A stretch of 6,093 bases of DNA from Gammaproteobacteria bacterium (lineage in GTDB: Bacteria; Pseudomonadota; Gammaproteobacteria; Chromatiales; Sedimenticolaceae). Under the pieces are notes generated by a model that saw only the letters and a program-made list of their open reading frames with translations, had not been told where the DNA came from and did not search any database. The stretch is from positions 6,693 to 12,785 of the forward strand of contig JAGRHB010000025.1 of assembly GCA_020445245.1 (NCBI GenBank), written 5' to 3'. Both the position numbers and the translations under genes were made by a program. Positions 1 through 6,052 of this stretch are shown in pieces; the stretch's first letter is position 1; every line of letters begins with the position of its first letter.

Positions 1-954
1 GTCAAGACTGGCGACTGTATCTTTGATCCTTGAAACGTAAAAAGAGTGGACAAAGATGTTTCCCGCGACAAGTTCCGCAATCGCATACTGCTTCCTGGTA
101 TCCAGCTTTTCCAGCTTTCCCATTAGTGGACTCTTGTTCAGATACGTCCCCGGCTGATATCGCCACCTGCTCCGATAAGCAAAATCCACAAACTCCAGGC
201 CGCACTGATCGATAAATTCAAAAAGTTCGGGAACGGTATAGGCGCGATCCTGTTGGTGCAAGAACATATCATATATCCCTGCGTCCCCGTGATTGATGTG
301 ATCAGCAGGAGTCAGTTGCTCTGAGAGCTTGAACCAGTTGCTGGCTGGAAGTCCCTTGATCAGGGTCTTCGTATTGTCGACCCTTGTTTGCGCAGACTGC
401 TCGCCGGAATTTATCAGACGCATCAGTTCCTGCATTTGATATATCGCCGTTCTGCCGATTGCTCCGTATACCATAAGACCCATGCATCCCCTCTCGCCCA
501 ATACTGACTTCAGGGCCATCAGGCCGGCGACCGGTGATTCCAGATGATGGAGCACGCCACAGCAGTTTATGTAGTCAAACTTGCCGATATCCATTTCCGG
601 CAAATCCAGGATGGAACCCTGGATCCAGGTTATGTTGTCCAGCCCACGAACTTGCGCTCTCTCCTGAGCAATCTTGCGGCTCGCGCTACTGATATCCAGA
701 TAGAAAATCTCCGCGTCGCGGTCTCTCAACTGCTCCGCCAGAAAGATCGCCGCATCTCCGGTGCCACCACCGGCGACCAGGGCCCTGAAACCGGAATAGT
801 TCTGCTCGCCCCTGAAGCATTTGAAGTTCAGATAATCAAGAAGCTCGAGCACGGTGGGCCTGAGTTCCGTCTTTTCTGCGTTCGGGTCTCTAAACGGGTA
901 AGGGTAATCTTCGTATTGATCCCTGACACCTTCCAGATAGGTCGAGGAAGTCAT
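1..954 (-). CDS. Class I SAM-dependent methyltransferase, 3' end beyond the window
   Basis: Reading the minus strand from the ATG at 954-952 gives 318 codons without a stop, up to the window edge. The fold signals of a Rossmann-type methyltransferase are in the expected order. The N-terminal aromatic/proline motif QYEDYPYP is at residues 13-20. The glycine-rich SAM loop LVAGGGTGDAA is at 59-69, and an acidic residue (D87, in FYLDIS) ends strand 2. Next come GSILDLP (113-119) and the motif IV-like FDYINCCGVLHHLESP (126-141). From memory, the C-terminal part (DRAYTVPELFEFIDQCGLEF, 236-255, and GNIFVHSFYVS, 298-308) resembles a bacterial methyltransferase group with the same N-terminal motif; if so, the gene should end soon after the window. 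A GGAGG four bases before the ATG supports the start. The substrate cannot be read from the sequence. Arginine is mostly AGA/AGG (13 of 20) and ATA occurs five times, unlike the neighbours, which suggests horizontal acquisition. Confidence 0.88.
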   Translation of the reverse strand, partial: MTSSTYLEGVRDQYEDYPYPFRDPNAEKTELRPTVLELLDYLNFKCFRGEQNYSGFRALVAGGGTGDAAIFLAEQLRDRDAEIFYLDISSASRKIAQERAQVRGLDNITWIQGSILDLPEMDIGKFDYINCCGVLHHLESPVAGLMALKSVLGERGCMGLMVYGAIGRTAIYQMQELMRLINSGEQSAQTRVDNTKTLIKGLPASNWFKLSEQLTPADHINHGDAGIYDMFLHQQDRAYTVPELFEFIDQCGLEFVDFAYRSRWRYQPGTYLNKSPLMGKLEKLDTRKQYAIAELVAGNIFVHSFYVSRIKDTVASLD

Positions 955-963
955 CTTCCCTCC
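955..963 (-). promoter_or_regulatory. Ribosome binding site of the methyltransferase
   Basis: On the minus strand GGAGGGAAG directly precedes the ATG at 954. The GGAGG core (963-959) is followed by a four-base spacer. It fixes the start of the methyltransferase and shows that this gene has its own translation signal after a 236-base gap. Confidence 0.7.
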
Positions 964-983
964 GTGTTGTGGTTTCTCCGCAT

Positions 984-1012
984 GGGTCCGATCCGTCTCG
1001 ACGGAAGGACCC
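984..1012 (-). repeat. Stem-loop in the leader of the methyltransferase
   Basis: GGGTCC (984-989) pairs with GGACCC (1007-1012), and inside it CCGT (993-996) pairs with ACGG (1001-1004). The two stems are separated by a small internal loop (GAT against AA) and closed by a four-base loop. As minus-strand RNA this is a hairpin of ten base pairs that ends 30 bases before the ATG and about 20 before the ribosome binding site. It is not followed by a T-run on either strand, so it does not look like a classical intrinsic terminator. It could be an mRNA-stabilising or translation-tuning element, a Rho-dependent processing site, or a protein-binding inverted repeat. Confidence 0.6.
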
Positions 1013-1132
1013 CACGCCGGGAGTCGGCAATCAGCGGCAGCTCGCTGTGTCTGCGCAAGCGCCGGGATGGGGTGTATGCCGTCACCTGACATACGGCACG
1101 GAGCATAGGTGTTATCGGTGTCGGACTTCCAG

Positions 1133-1165
1133 CCCGAAATCCCCCACGACCCCGAACCCGAAATC
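1133..1165. repeat. Pair of 9-bp direct repeats (CCCGAAATC)
   Basis: CCCGAAATC occurs at 1133-1141 and again at 1157-1165, start to start 24 bp apart, just downstream of the hydrolase stop codon. The stretch between them is C-rich. Two copies this close may be a binding site pair or chance in low-complexity sequence. Confidence 0.35.
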
Positions 1166-1190
1166 TCGTCTGTCAGCGGCAATCCCCGGA

Positions 1191-1979
1191 TCAGCCGGAG
1201 AGGGTGCGCTCCAGAAAGACGTCCAGACAGGCCATGAACCCCTGCGGCTGATCGGCGTAGACCCAGTGTCCCGCGCCATCGACCGGACACAGCATCGCAT
1301 TCGGGAAATACCGCCGGATGGCAGGCTCGTACGCGGGCGTCACGTAGTCCGACAGCGCGCCGTGGATGAAATACGCGCTGCCGTCAAAGGTCGCGTCACT
1401 GCGCTGGTCCGGAAATCCGGTGATTTCCGCCTGTGCGGCAGCAAGCGCTGACAGATTCAACCGCCAGCGCCATCCCGCTTCGTCCTTGACCAGGTTCTGC
1501 AACAGAAACGCGCGCACCCCGCCACCGCTGACGTGCGGCGCCATCTGCCGATCGGCATCGGCACGGCTGCGGATCGTCGCCAGATCAACGGCACCGAAGC
1601 CGTCGAGCACGGCATCGAAGTTGTGGGTATAGCGCACCGGTGACATATCGACCACGGCCAGCCGACTCACCCGCTGCGGATGATTCAATGCGAGGTGCAT
1701 GGCCACCTTGCCCCCCATGCTGTGGCCAACCAGCGTGGCGGCATCAACGTCGTGGGCTTCGAGCAGGCGCAGCACATCGTCGACCATGGCGGGGTACGAA
1801 GTGTCGGCATGATGCGGCGACTGCCCGTGGTTGCGCAGATCCGGCACCAGCACGTGGTATTGCGTCTCCAGCTGGCGTGCCACCGCCCCCCAATTCGAGG
1901 ACGAGCCGAACAGACCATGCAGCAGCAGCACGCAGGGCCGATCCGGTGAACCGTATGATCTGAAGTGCAACTCCATCAT
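1191..1979 (-). CDS. ybfF: Alpha/beta-hydrolase, YbfF/ABHD11-like esterase
   Basis: This is a serine hydrolase of the alpha/beta fold, probably a cytoplasmic esterase; no signal peptide is visible. Numbered from the ATG at 1979 (262 residues), it has the oxyanion motif LLLHGLFGSSSNWG (residues 19-32), DLRNHGQSP (47-55), the nucleophile elbow GHSMGG with Ser87 (85-90), VVDMSP with Asp111, and GAGHWVYAD with His238. HGLFGS, RNHG, SYPAM and VVD(M/I)xP are hallmarks of the YbfF/ABHD11 branch, where the Asp of VVDxxP is thought to be the acid; Asp211 in the usual position after strand 7 is a second candidate. The length is usual for the family. The start is uncertain: the frame is open back to the can stop and a TTG exists at 1988, but neither it nor the ATGs at 1979 and 1976 has a clear Shine-Dalgarno. 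I chose 1979 because the homologues begin close to MMELHF. It lies 39 bases after can, so cotranscription and perhaps translational coupling are likely. The natural substrate is unknown, and the symbol is by similarity only. Confidence 0.9.
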   Translation of the reverse strand: MMELHFRSYGSPDRPCVLLLHGLFGSSSNWGAVARQLETQYHVLVPDLRNHGQSPHHADTSYPAMVDDVLRLLEAHDVDAATLVGHSMGGKVAMHLALNHPQRVSRLAVVDMSPVRYTHNFDAVLDGFGAVDLATIRSRADADRQMAPHVSGGGVRAFLLQNLVKDEAGWRWRLNLSALAAAQAEITGFPDQRSDATFDGSAYFIHGALSDYVTPAYEPAIRRYFPNAMLCPVDGAGHWVYADQPQGFMACLDVFLERTLSG

Positions 1980-2018
1980 GCCATGCAACAGAGGCCGGTC
2001 ATCGCGTCGAGCCGGCGC

Positions 2019-2642
2019 TCAACCGCGTCGGGACTCGTCCACCTGATCGGGCGCGGAGATCCCCGCCACCAGGCTCTTGAGAATGCCGTCCCTGATTCCG
2101 TAGATCCAGCCGTGGACCGTCAGATCCCGGCCCTGCCGCCAGGCGTTCTTGACGATCGTGGTATTGCACACGTTGGTGACCTGCTCCACTACGTTGAGCT
2201 CACACAGGGCGTCGACCCTATCCTCCTGGGTCACCGCATTCAGCCGCTCGGCGTTGAAGCGGCTGACATCCTTGATATGACGCAGCCAGTTGTCGATCAG
2301 CCCGTGGTCCCTGTCTTCCATTGCGGCCTTGATGCCGCCACAACCGTAGTGCCCGCACACGATGACGTGCTTGACCTGCAATACCTCGACCGCGAACTGA
2401 ATGACCGACAGACAGTTGAGATCGGTGTGCACGACGACGTTGGCGATGTTGCGATGCACGAACACCTCACCAGGCGGCAGGGCGATGATCTCGTTGGCGG
2501 GGACACGGCTGTCCGAGCAACCGATCCACAGATACTCCGGGGCCTGCTGCGTGGACAGCCGCTCGAAGAACTGCGGGTCTTCCTTCTTTATCGCATCGGC
2601 CCAGGCGCGATTGCTTTCGAACAGGTGGTCCAGCGACTTCAA
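2019..2642 (-). CDS. can: Beta-carbonic anhydrase (Can type, EC 4.2.1.1)
   Basis: It catalyses reversible hydration of CO2 to bicarbonate in the cytoplasm. The 207 residues match the usual length of the Can/YadF proteins. The zinc ligands fall at the same numbers as in E. coli Can: Cys42 and Asp44 in GCSDSRVPA with Arg46, then His98 and Cys101 in CGHYGCGG. Trp39, Arg64 and Tyr181 are also present; these are the residues that bind a regulatory bicarbonate in the allosteric type II beta enzymes studied in Haemophilus influenzae, so a pH-dependent bicarbonate switch is likely. The start is a TTG: an in-frame TGA lies two codons upstream, a GGGGGTGA ribosome binding site is well placed, and the resulting N-terminus (MKSLDHLFESNRAW) lines up with the family. 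The gene follows lpdA after 104 bases and precedes the hydrolase. It may recycle CO2 released by pyruvate dehydrogenase into bicarbonate for carboxylases; that link is inferred. Confidence 0.96.
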   Translation of the reverse strand: MKSLDHLFESNRAWADAIKKEDPQFFERLSTQQAPEYLWIGCSDSRVPANEIIALPPGEVFVHRNIANVVVHTDLNCLSVIQFAVEVLQVKHVIVCGHYGCGGIKAAMEDRDHGLIDNWLRHIKDVSRFNAERLNAVTQEDRVDALCELNVVEQVTNVCNTTIVKNAWRQGRDLTVHGWIYGIRDGILKSLVAGISAPDQVDESRRG

Positions 2643-2653
2643 CGGTCACCCCC
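2643..2653 (-). promoter_or_regulatory. Ribosome binding site that fixes the TTG start of can
   Basis: On the minus strand GGGGGTGA (2653-2646) is followed by CCG and then TTG (2642-2640). It differs by one base from GGAGGTGA, the extended complement of the 16S rRNA tail, and the spacing from the G-run to the start is six bases. The TGA within it is in frame with can, which rules out an upstream start. Confidence 0.7.
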
Positions 2654-2707
2654 GCAGACGGAACGTTCAGTGGTTGATGCCGCCGGACGCTGCACGCCAC
2701 GCATCAA

Positions 2708-2729
2708 TGAACGTGCGTTCAACCGCACG
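2708..2729. repeat. Two overlapping inverted repeats between lpdA and can
   Basis: TGAACG (2708-2713) and CGTTCA (2716-2721) form a 6-bp inverted repeat with a two-base centre. CGTGCG (2712-2717) and CGCACG (2724-2729) form a second one with a six-base loop. They share bases 2712-2721, so only one can fold at a time in RNA. A further GAACGTTC palindrome lies at 2661-2668, about 45 bp away and with a similar core. The pieces could be operator half sites or a short hairpin after lpdA. No T-run follows, so a terminator is not supported. Confidence 0.35.
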
Positions 2730-2746
2730 CTGGTGGATCGACGGAA

Positions 2747-4183
2747 TCAACCCTTCTTCTTCGGCGGCATCAGGTCGGTGATCGAGCCTTCGGCCATCTC
2801 GGCGGCAAAGCAGATGGTCTCGTTCAGGGTCGGATGCGGGTGCACGGTCAGACCGATGTCTTCGGCGTCCGCCCCCATCTCCAGGCCCAGCACGGTCTCA
2901 CCGATCAGTTCACCCGCGTTGCGGCCGACGATGCCGGCACCGAGCAGACGTTTGCTCTTGGCGTCGAAAATCAGTTTGGTCATACCCTCCTCACGACCGA
3001 TGCCGAGCGCGCGCCCGGAGGCGGCCCAGGGAAAGACCCCTTTCTCGATCTCGACGCCGCGGGCCTTGGCCTCGGTCTCGGTGAGACCCATCCAGGCCAC
3101 CTCGGGGTCCGTGTAGGCCACGGAGGGGATGGTCATCGGATCGAACAATGACGGCAGGCCTGCGATGACCTCCGCTGCCACCTTGCCCTCGTGGGTCGCC
3201 TTGTGTGCCAGCATCGGATTGCCAACCACGTCACCGATCGCATAGATGTGCGGGACATTGGTGCGCATCTTCGCATCGGTCGGGATGAAGCCTCGCTCGT
3301 CGACCTGCACGCCCGCCGCTTCGGCATTGATCTGTTTGCCGTTCGGCGTGCGCCCGACGGCCACAAGCACCTTGTCATAGATCTTTGAATCCGGTGCCTT
3401 GTCGCCTTCGAATGAAACCTTGAGGCCGTTCTTCTGCGCCTTGATGTCGCTGACCTTGGTCTTCAGCATGATGCTGCCGACGTTGCCTTCCAGGCGCTTC
3501 TGCAACGGCCGCACCAGATCACGGTCACATCCCGGGATCAGGCCGTCCTGCAATTCGACGATATCGATCTCACTGCCGAGGGTGGCGTACACGGTCGCCA
3601 TCTCCAGGCCGATGATGCCGCCACCGACGATCAGCATCTTCTTCGGTACATCCTGTAGCGCCAACGCCCCGGTGGAGCTGATCAGGCGCGGGTCGTCGTT
3701 GGGAAAGCCGGGGATCTTCACCGCGCTGGAGCCGCAGGCGATGATGCATTGTTCGAATTCGACACGGGTCAGACCGTCAGCCGTCTGGACCTCCATGTGA
3801 CGCGGATCGGAGAATTTCGCGACGCCGGTCACCACCTGCACCTTGCGCTGTTTGGCCAGCGCTCCGAGGCCGCCAGTCAGCTTGCCGACCACCTTGTCCT
3901 TGCCGGCACGCATCTTGTCGAGGTCTATCCGCGGCTGGGTGTAGCGCACCCCCATGTGTTCCAGTTCGGCGACCTCGTTGATCACCTCGGCCGTGTGCAA
4001 CAGGGCTTTGGACGGGATACAGCCGACGTTCAGACAGACGCCACCGAGGCTCGCGTAGCGCTCGATCAGTACGACCTGCTTGCCGAGATCCGCCGCACGG
4101 AACGCCGCGGTATAACCGCCCGGCCCCGCGCCCAAGACCACTACCTGGGTACGGATATCCGCCACCTGGCCCTGCTTGCTCAT
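2747..4183 (-). CDS. lpdA: Dihydrolipoamide dehydrogenase, E3 of pyruvate dehydrogenase (EC 1.8.1.4)
   Basis: This FAD enzyme re-oxidises dihydrolipoyl groups on E2 and passes the electrons to NAD+; it usually also serves 2-oxoglutarate dehydrogenase and glycine cleavage. The 478 residues are typical for the family. Visible in order: the FAD-binding VVVLGAGPGGYTAA (14-27), the redox disulfide GGVCLNVGCIPSK with Cys50 and Cys55, the NAD-binding LIVGGGIIGLEMA (184-196), the second FAD contact YAIGDVVGNPMLAHKA (314-329), and the dimer-interface active site HPHPTLNE with His450 and Glu455. There is no N-terminal lipoyl domain, unlike the fused E3 proteins of some Neisseria and Burkholderiales. 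The ATG has a strong AAAAGGAG five bases upstream (4196-4189). All 21 arginine codons are of the CGN type. It follows aceF after 177 bases and can follows it, so it is probably in the pdh operon, perhaps with extra regulation from the gap upstream. Confidence 0.97.
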   Translation of the reverse strand: MSKQGQVADIRTQVVVLGAGPGGYTAAFRAADLGKQVVLIERYASLGGVCLNVGCIPSKALLHTAEVINEVAELEHMGVRYTQPRIDLDKMRAGKDKVVGKLTGGLGALAKQRKVQVVTGVAKFSDPRHMEVQTADGLTRVEFEQCIIACGSSAVKIPGFPNDDPRLISSTGALALQDVPKKMLIVGGGIIGLEMATVYATLGSEIDIVELQDGLIPGCDRDLVRPLQKRLEGNVGSIMLKTKVSDIKAQKNGLKVSFEGDKAPDSKIYDKVLVAVGRTPNGKQINAEAAGVQVDERGFIPTDAKMRTNVPHIYAIGDVVGNPMLAHKATHEGKVAAEVIAGLPSLFDPMTIPSVAYTDPEVAWMGLTETEAKARGVEIEKGVFPWAASGRALGIGREEGMTKLIFDAKSKRLLGAGIVGRNAGELIGETVLGLEMGADAEDIGLTVHPHPTLNETICFAAEMAEGSITDLMPPKKKG

Positions 4184-4360
4184 AAACGCTCCTTTTCCCG
4201 TTGGTTGCCCGACCCGGCCCGACTGCCGCTGGCGACAGACCAGACCGGGAATATCAGATCGGTATTAAGGCAGCAAACCGCCCCGCGTGCACGGCAACGA
4301 TCTCAATGCTGTGCATTGCCTGCCGCAGACCGGTACCCGCAGAATGCCCACCGCTCACAG
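4184..4360. other. Intergenic region between aceF and lpdA
   Basis: This 177-base gap is longer than is common inside a pdh operon. It holds the inverted repeats at 4293-4320, an 8-bp CGTGCACG palindrome at 4286-4293 and the lpdA ribosome binding site. No convincing gene is visible, and no hairpin with a T-run was found. The length leaves room for an internal promoter that would let lpdA be made without aceF, as E3 is needed by other complexes. I cannot point to a well-matched promoter. Confidence 0.5.
4293..4320. repeat. Operator-like inverted repeats upstream of lpdA
   Basis: CAATGC (4304-4309) and GCATTG (4313-4318) form a perfect 6-bp inverted repeat around TGT, a compact 15-bp dyad of the size bound by many dimeric repressors. 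An overlapping pair, GGCAA (4293-4297) and TTGCC (4316-4320), shares the right-hand part. In RNA the two would be alternative hairpins. The dyad lies about 120 bases before the lpdA start. No known consensus (for example that of PdhR) was recognised in it. Confidence 0.4.
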
Positions 4361-6034
4361 TCATAGCAGCAACCGGCGGATGTCGCCCAGAAGCTGTGCC
4401 AGGTAAGTGGTGAATCGCACCCCCTCGGCACCATCGATCACACGGTGATCGTAGGAAAGGCTGAACGGCATCATCAGGCGCGGCGCGAAATCGCGACCAT
4501 CCCATTTCGGTTTCATCTCGGCACGCGAGATGCCGAGGATCGCCACCTCCGGTGCATTCACGATCGGCGTGAACTGGGTACCGCCGATGCCACCGAGGCT
4601 GGATATCGAGATGCAGCCACCCTGCATGTCACCCGGGGCGAGCTTTCCGGCGCGCGCCTTGGCGCTCAACTCGCCGAGGTCGCGGGCGAGATCGAAGATC
4701 CCCTTCTTGTCCACATCGCGGACCACCGGCACGACCAGCCCATTCGGCGTATCCACCGCCACACCGATATTCACGTACTTCTTCAGGATCAGCTTCTCAC
4801 CATCCGCCGACAGGGAGCTGTTGAACTGCGGATAGTTGGCCAGCGCCTTGCACACCGCCTTCATCAGAAACGGCATGAAGGTCAGCTTGACCTCGGCCCT
4901 GGCCGCCTCGTCCTTCTGCGCCTTGCGAAAATCCTCCAGCTCCGTGATGTCGGCTTCATCGAACTGCGTGACGTGCGGCACATTGAGCCAGCTGCGGTGC
5001 AGATGGGTGCCACTGAGCTTCTTGATCCGCCCGAGCTCTTTTTCCTCGACCTCGCCGAACTTGGAGAAATCGACCGCAGGCATCGCCGGCAGCTGCAGGC
5101 CGCCGCCGGCTGAAGGCGCCGCGGCTGGCTTGCCCTCGGACAGGGTCCGTTTGACGTAGGCCTGCACGTCCTCCTTGATGATGCGGCCCTTGGGTCCGGA
5201 GCCGGGGACATAGAACAGATCGACACCCAGTTCGCGGGCGAAACGACGGACCCCGGGACTGGCGTGTGCGCGCCCTCGCGGTGCATCCGATGGGCGAGCC
5301 AGAACCGGTGGGCGCAGTGGCTCCTTCTCGCCGGGCATTCGGTTTGCCTCACCGCTCTCCACAGCCACCACCGCCTGCGTCGCAGCAGGTTCGGCCTGTG
5401 CCGATTCGCTCACCGCCGCGACAGGCTGCACGGGCGGCGCCACCGCCACCGATTCGAGTGACGCGATCAGATCACCTTCGTTGATCCTGTCACCGACCTT
5501 GACGGCCAGCGATTTGACGACGCCCGCAAAGGGCGACGGGATTTCCATCGAGGCCTTGTCGCTCTCCAGCGTCAACAGCGACTGCTCGGCCTCGACCGAA
5601 TCACCGACACTGACCAGCATCTCGATGACCTGAACATCCTTGAAGTCACCGATATCAGGCAATACCACATCGCGCACCTCCGCCATGGTCGGTGCGGGCG
5701 GTGCCTGCCCGATGGCCGCAGGTGCGGGCTCCGCGGCCGGTCCGGGGGCAGTCACCGGCTCCTCCGGCTGCGGCGCCACGGGGGCGGCCGAATCAGCTGC
5801 CTGCAGTTTCAGGATAAGGTCTCCCTGGTTGACCTTGCTGCCGACCGCGACGCTGACCTCCGCGATCACGCCGGCCTGGGGTGAAGGGATTTCCATGCTG
5901 GCCTTGTCGCTTTCGAGCGTCAGCAGCGGATCCTCGGCCTCGACCCTGTCCCCCGGCTTGACCAGAACCTCGATGATCTCCACGTCGTGGAAGTCACCGA
6001 TATCGGGCAGCAAAACATCAATCATCTGTGCCAC
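4361..6034 (-). CDS. aceF: Dihydrolipoamide acetyltransferase, E2 of pyruvate dehydrogenase (EC 2.3.1.12)
   Basis: This core protein of the pyruvate dehydrogenase complex moves acetyl groups from its lipoyl arms to CoA. The 557 residues hold two lipoyl domains (about 4-80 and 120-196) with lipoylation sites Lys44 and Lys160, both in ESDKASMEIPSP. Ala/Pro-rich linkers follow at about 81-118 and 197-255. The peripheral subunit-binding domain (256-293, starting HASPGVRRFARELGVD) docks E1/E3. The catalytic domain (about 325-557) has LSGTHLHRSWLNVPHVTQFD (340-359) and the active-site SYDHRVIDG with His530 and Asp534, and ends in RRLLL. The two-lipoyl layout is like Pseudomonas and Azotobacter AceF; E. 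coli has three. The start is GTG at 6034: GGAG lies eight bases upstream, while an ATG three codons later is too far from it. lpdA follows after 177 bases, and an aceE gene would be expected just upstream of the window. The full set of catalytic residues suggests a working enzyme. Confidence 0.97.
   Translation of the reverse strand: MAQMIDVLLPDIGDFHDVEIIEVLVKPGDRVEAEDPLLTLESDKASMEIPSPQAGVIAEVSVAVGSKVNQGDLILKLQAADSAAPVAPQPEEPVTAPGPAAEPAPAAIGQAPPAPTMAEVRDVVLPDIGDFKDVQVIEMLVSVGDSVEAEQSLLTLESDKASMEIPSPFAGVVKSLAVKVGDRINEGDLIASLESVAVAPPVQPVAAVSESAQAEPAATQAVVAVESGEANRMPGEKEPLRPPVLARPSDAPRGRAHASPGVRRFARELGVDLFYVPGSGPKGRIIKEDVQAYVKRTLSEGKPAAAPSAGGGLQLPAMPAVDFSKFGEVEEKELGRIKKLSGTHLHRSWLNVPHVTQFDEADITELEDFRKAQKDEAARAEVKLTFMPFLMKAVCKALANYPQFNSSLSADGEKLILKKYVNIGVAVDTPNGLVVPVVRDVDKKGIFDLARDLGELSAKARAGKLAPGDMQGGCISISSLGGIGGTQFTPIVNAPEVAILGISRAEMKPKWDGRDFAPRLMMPFSLSYDHRVIDGAEGVRFTTYLAQLLGDIRRLLL
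5447..5671 (-). repeat. Second lipoyl domain repeat in aceF
   Basis: Residues 122-196 of AceF repeat residues 6-80 at an offset of 116 residues. By hand count about 49 of 75 positions are identical, and the block LTLESDKASMEIPSP around the lipoylated lysine is unchanged. This is the tandem lipoyl domain duplication typical of AceF. Confidence 0.85.
5795..6019 (-). repeat. First lipoyl domain repeat in aceF
   Basis: Residues 6-80 of AceF are the partner copy of the repeat at 5447-5671. Both open with DV(L/V)LPDIGDF and carry the modified lysine at the same place. They diverge most in the last 30 residues (for example VIAEVSVAVGSK against VVKSLAVKVGDR), so the duplication is old and not a recent recombination. 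Confidence 0.85.
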
Positions 6035-6046
6035 GTCTTTGTCTCC
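6035..6046 (-). promoter_or_regulatory. Ribosome binding site that fixes the GTG start of aceF
   Basis: On the minus strand GGAG (6046-6043) precedes GTG (6034-6032) by eight bases. The ATG at 6025 would be 17 bases away, which is too far, so GTG is the better start. Confidence 0.65.
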
Positions 6047-6052
6047 GTATCA

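Larger units (their letters stand above)
955..1190. other. Intergenic region between the hydrolase and the methyltransferase
   Basis: No convincing gene is seen in these 236 bases on either strand. The region holds a strong stem-loop (984-1012), two copies of a 9-bp sequence (1133-1141 and 1157-1165) and the methyltransferase ribosome binding site. No hairpin followed by a T-run was found after the hydrolase stop, and no good sigma-70 promoter could be picked out. A gap this long, next to a change in codon usage, suggests a transcription unit boundary. That is an inference. Confidence 0.6.

Noticed and set aside
302..487. Short minus-strand open frames inside the methyltransferase (2-205 and 302-487)
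   Set aside because: They are in other frames than the continuous 318-codon reading from 954, which carries the family motifs. No frameshift is needed.
544..1089. A 181-codon open frame on the plus strand
   Set aside because: It is antisense to the methyltransferase, which has clear SAM-binding motifs and a ribosome binding site on the other strand. The plus-strand product has no recognisable feature.
1074..1097. Short inverted repeats GTATG/CATAC and GCCGT/ACGGC
   Set aside because: Arms of five bases with loops of about ten are expected by chance and are not followed by a T-run.
1090..1135. Possible -10 elements (TATGCT, GATAAC) before the methyltransferase
   Set aside because: No acceptable -35 hexamer lies 16-18 bases upstream of either.
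1965..3116. A 383-codon open frame on the plus strand
   Set aside because: It lies antisense to can and part of lpdA, both of which have complete family motifs. Its product shows no recognisable domain, and its length is explained by the GC-rich third positions of the genes opposite.
4184..4290. Possible sigma-70 promoter before lpdA (TTGCTG, 17 bases, TATTCC)
   Set aside because: The -10 match is poor and such matches are common by chance. It is not strong enough to annotate.
3749..5113. Plus-strand open frames opposite lpdA (3749-4366) and aceF (4445-5113)
   Set aside because: They are complementary to well-supported coding sequence, with compositions rich in Arg, His and Leu typical of shadow frames, and no motif.
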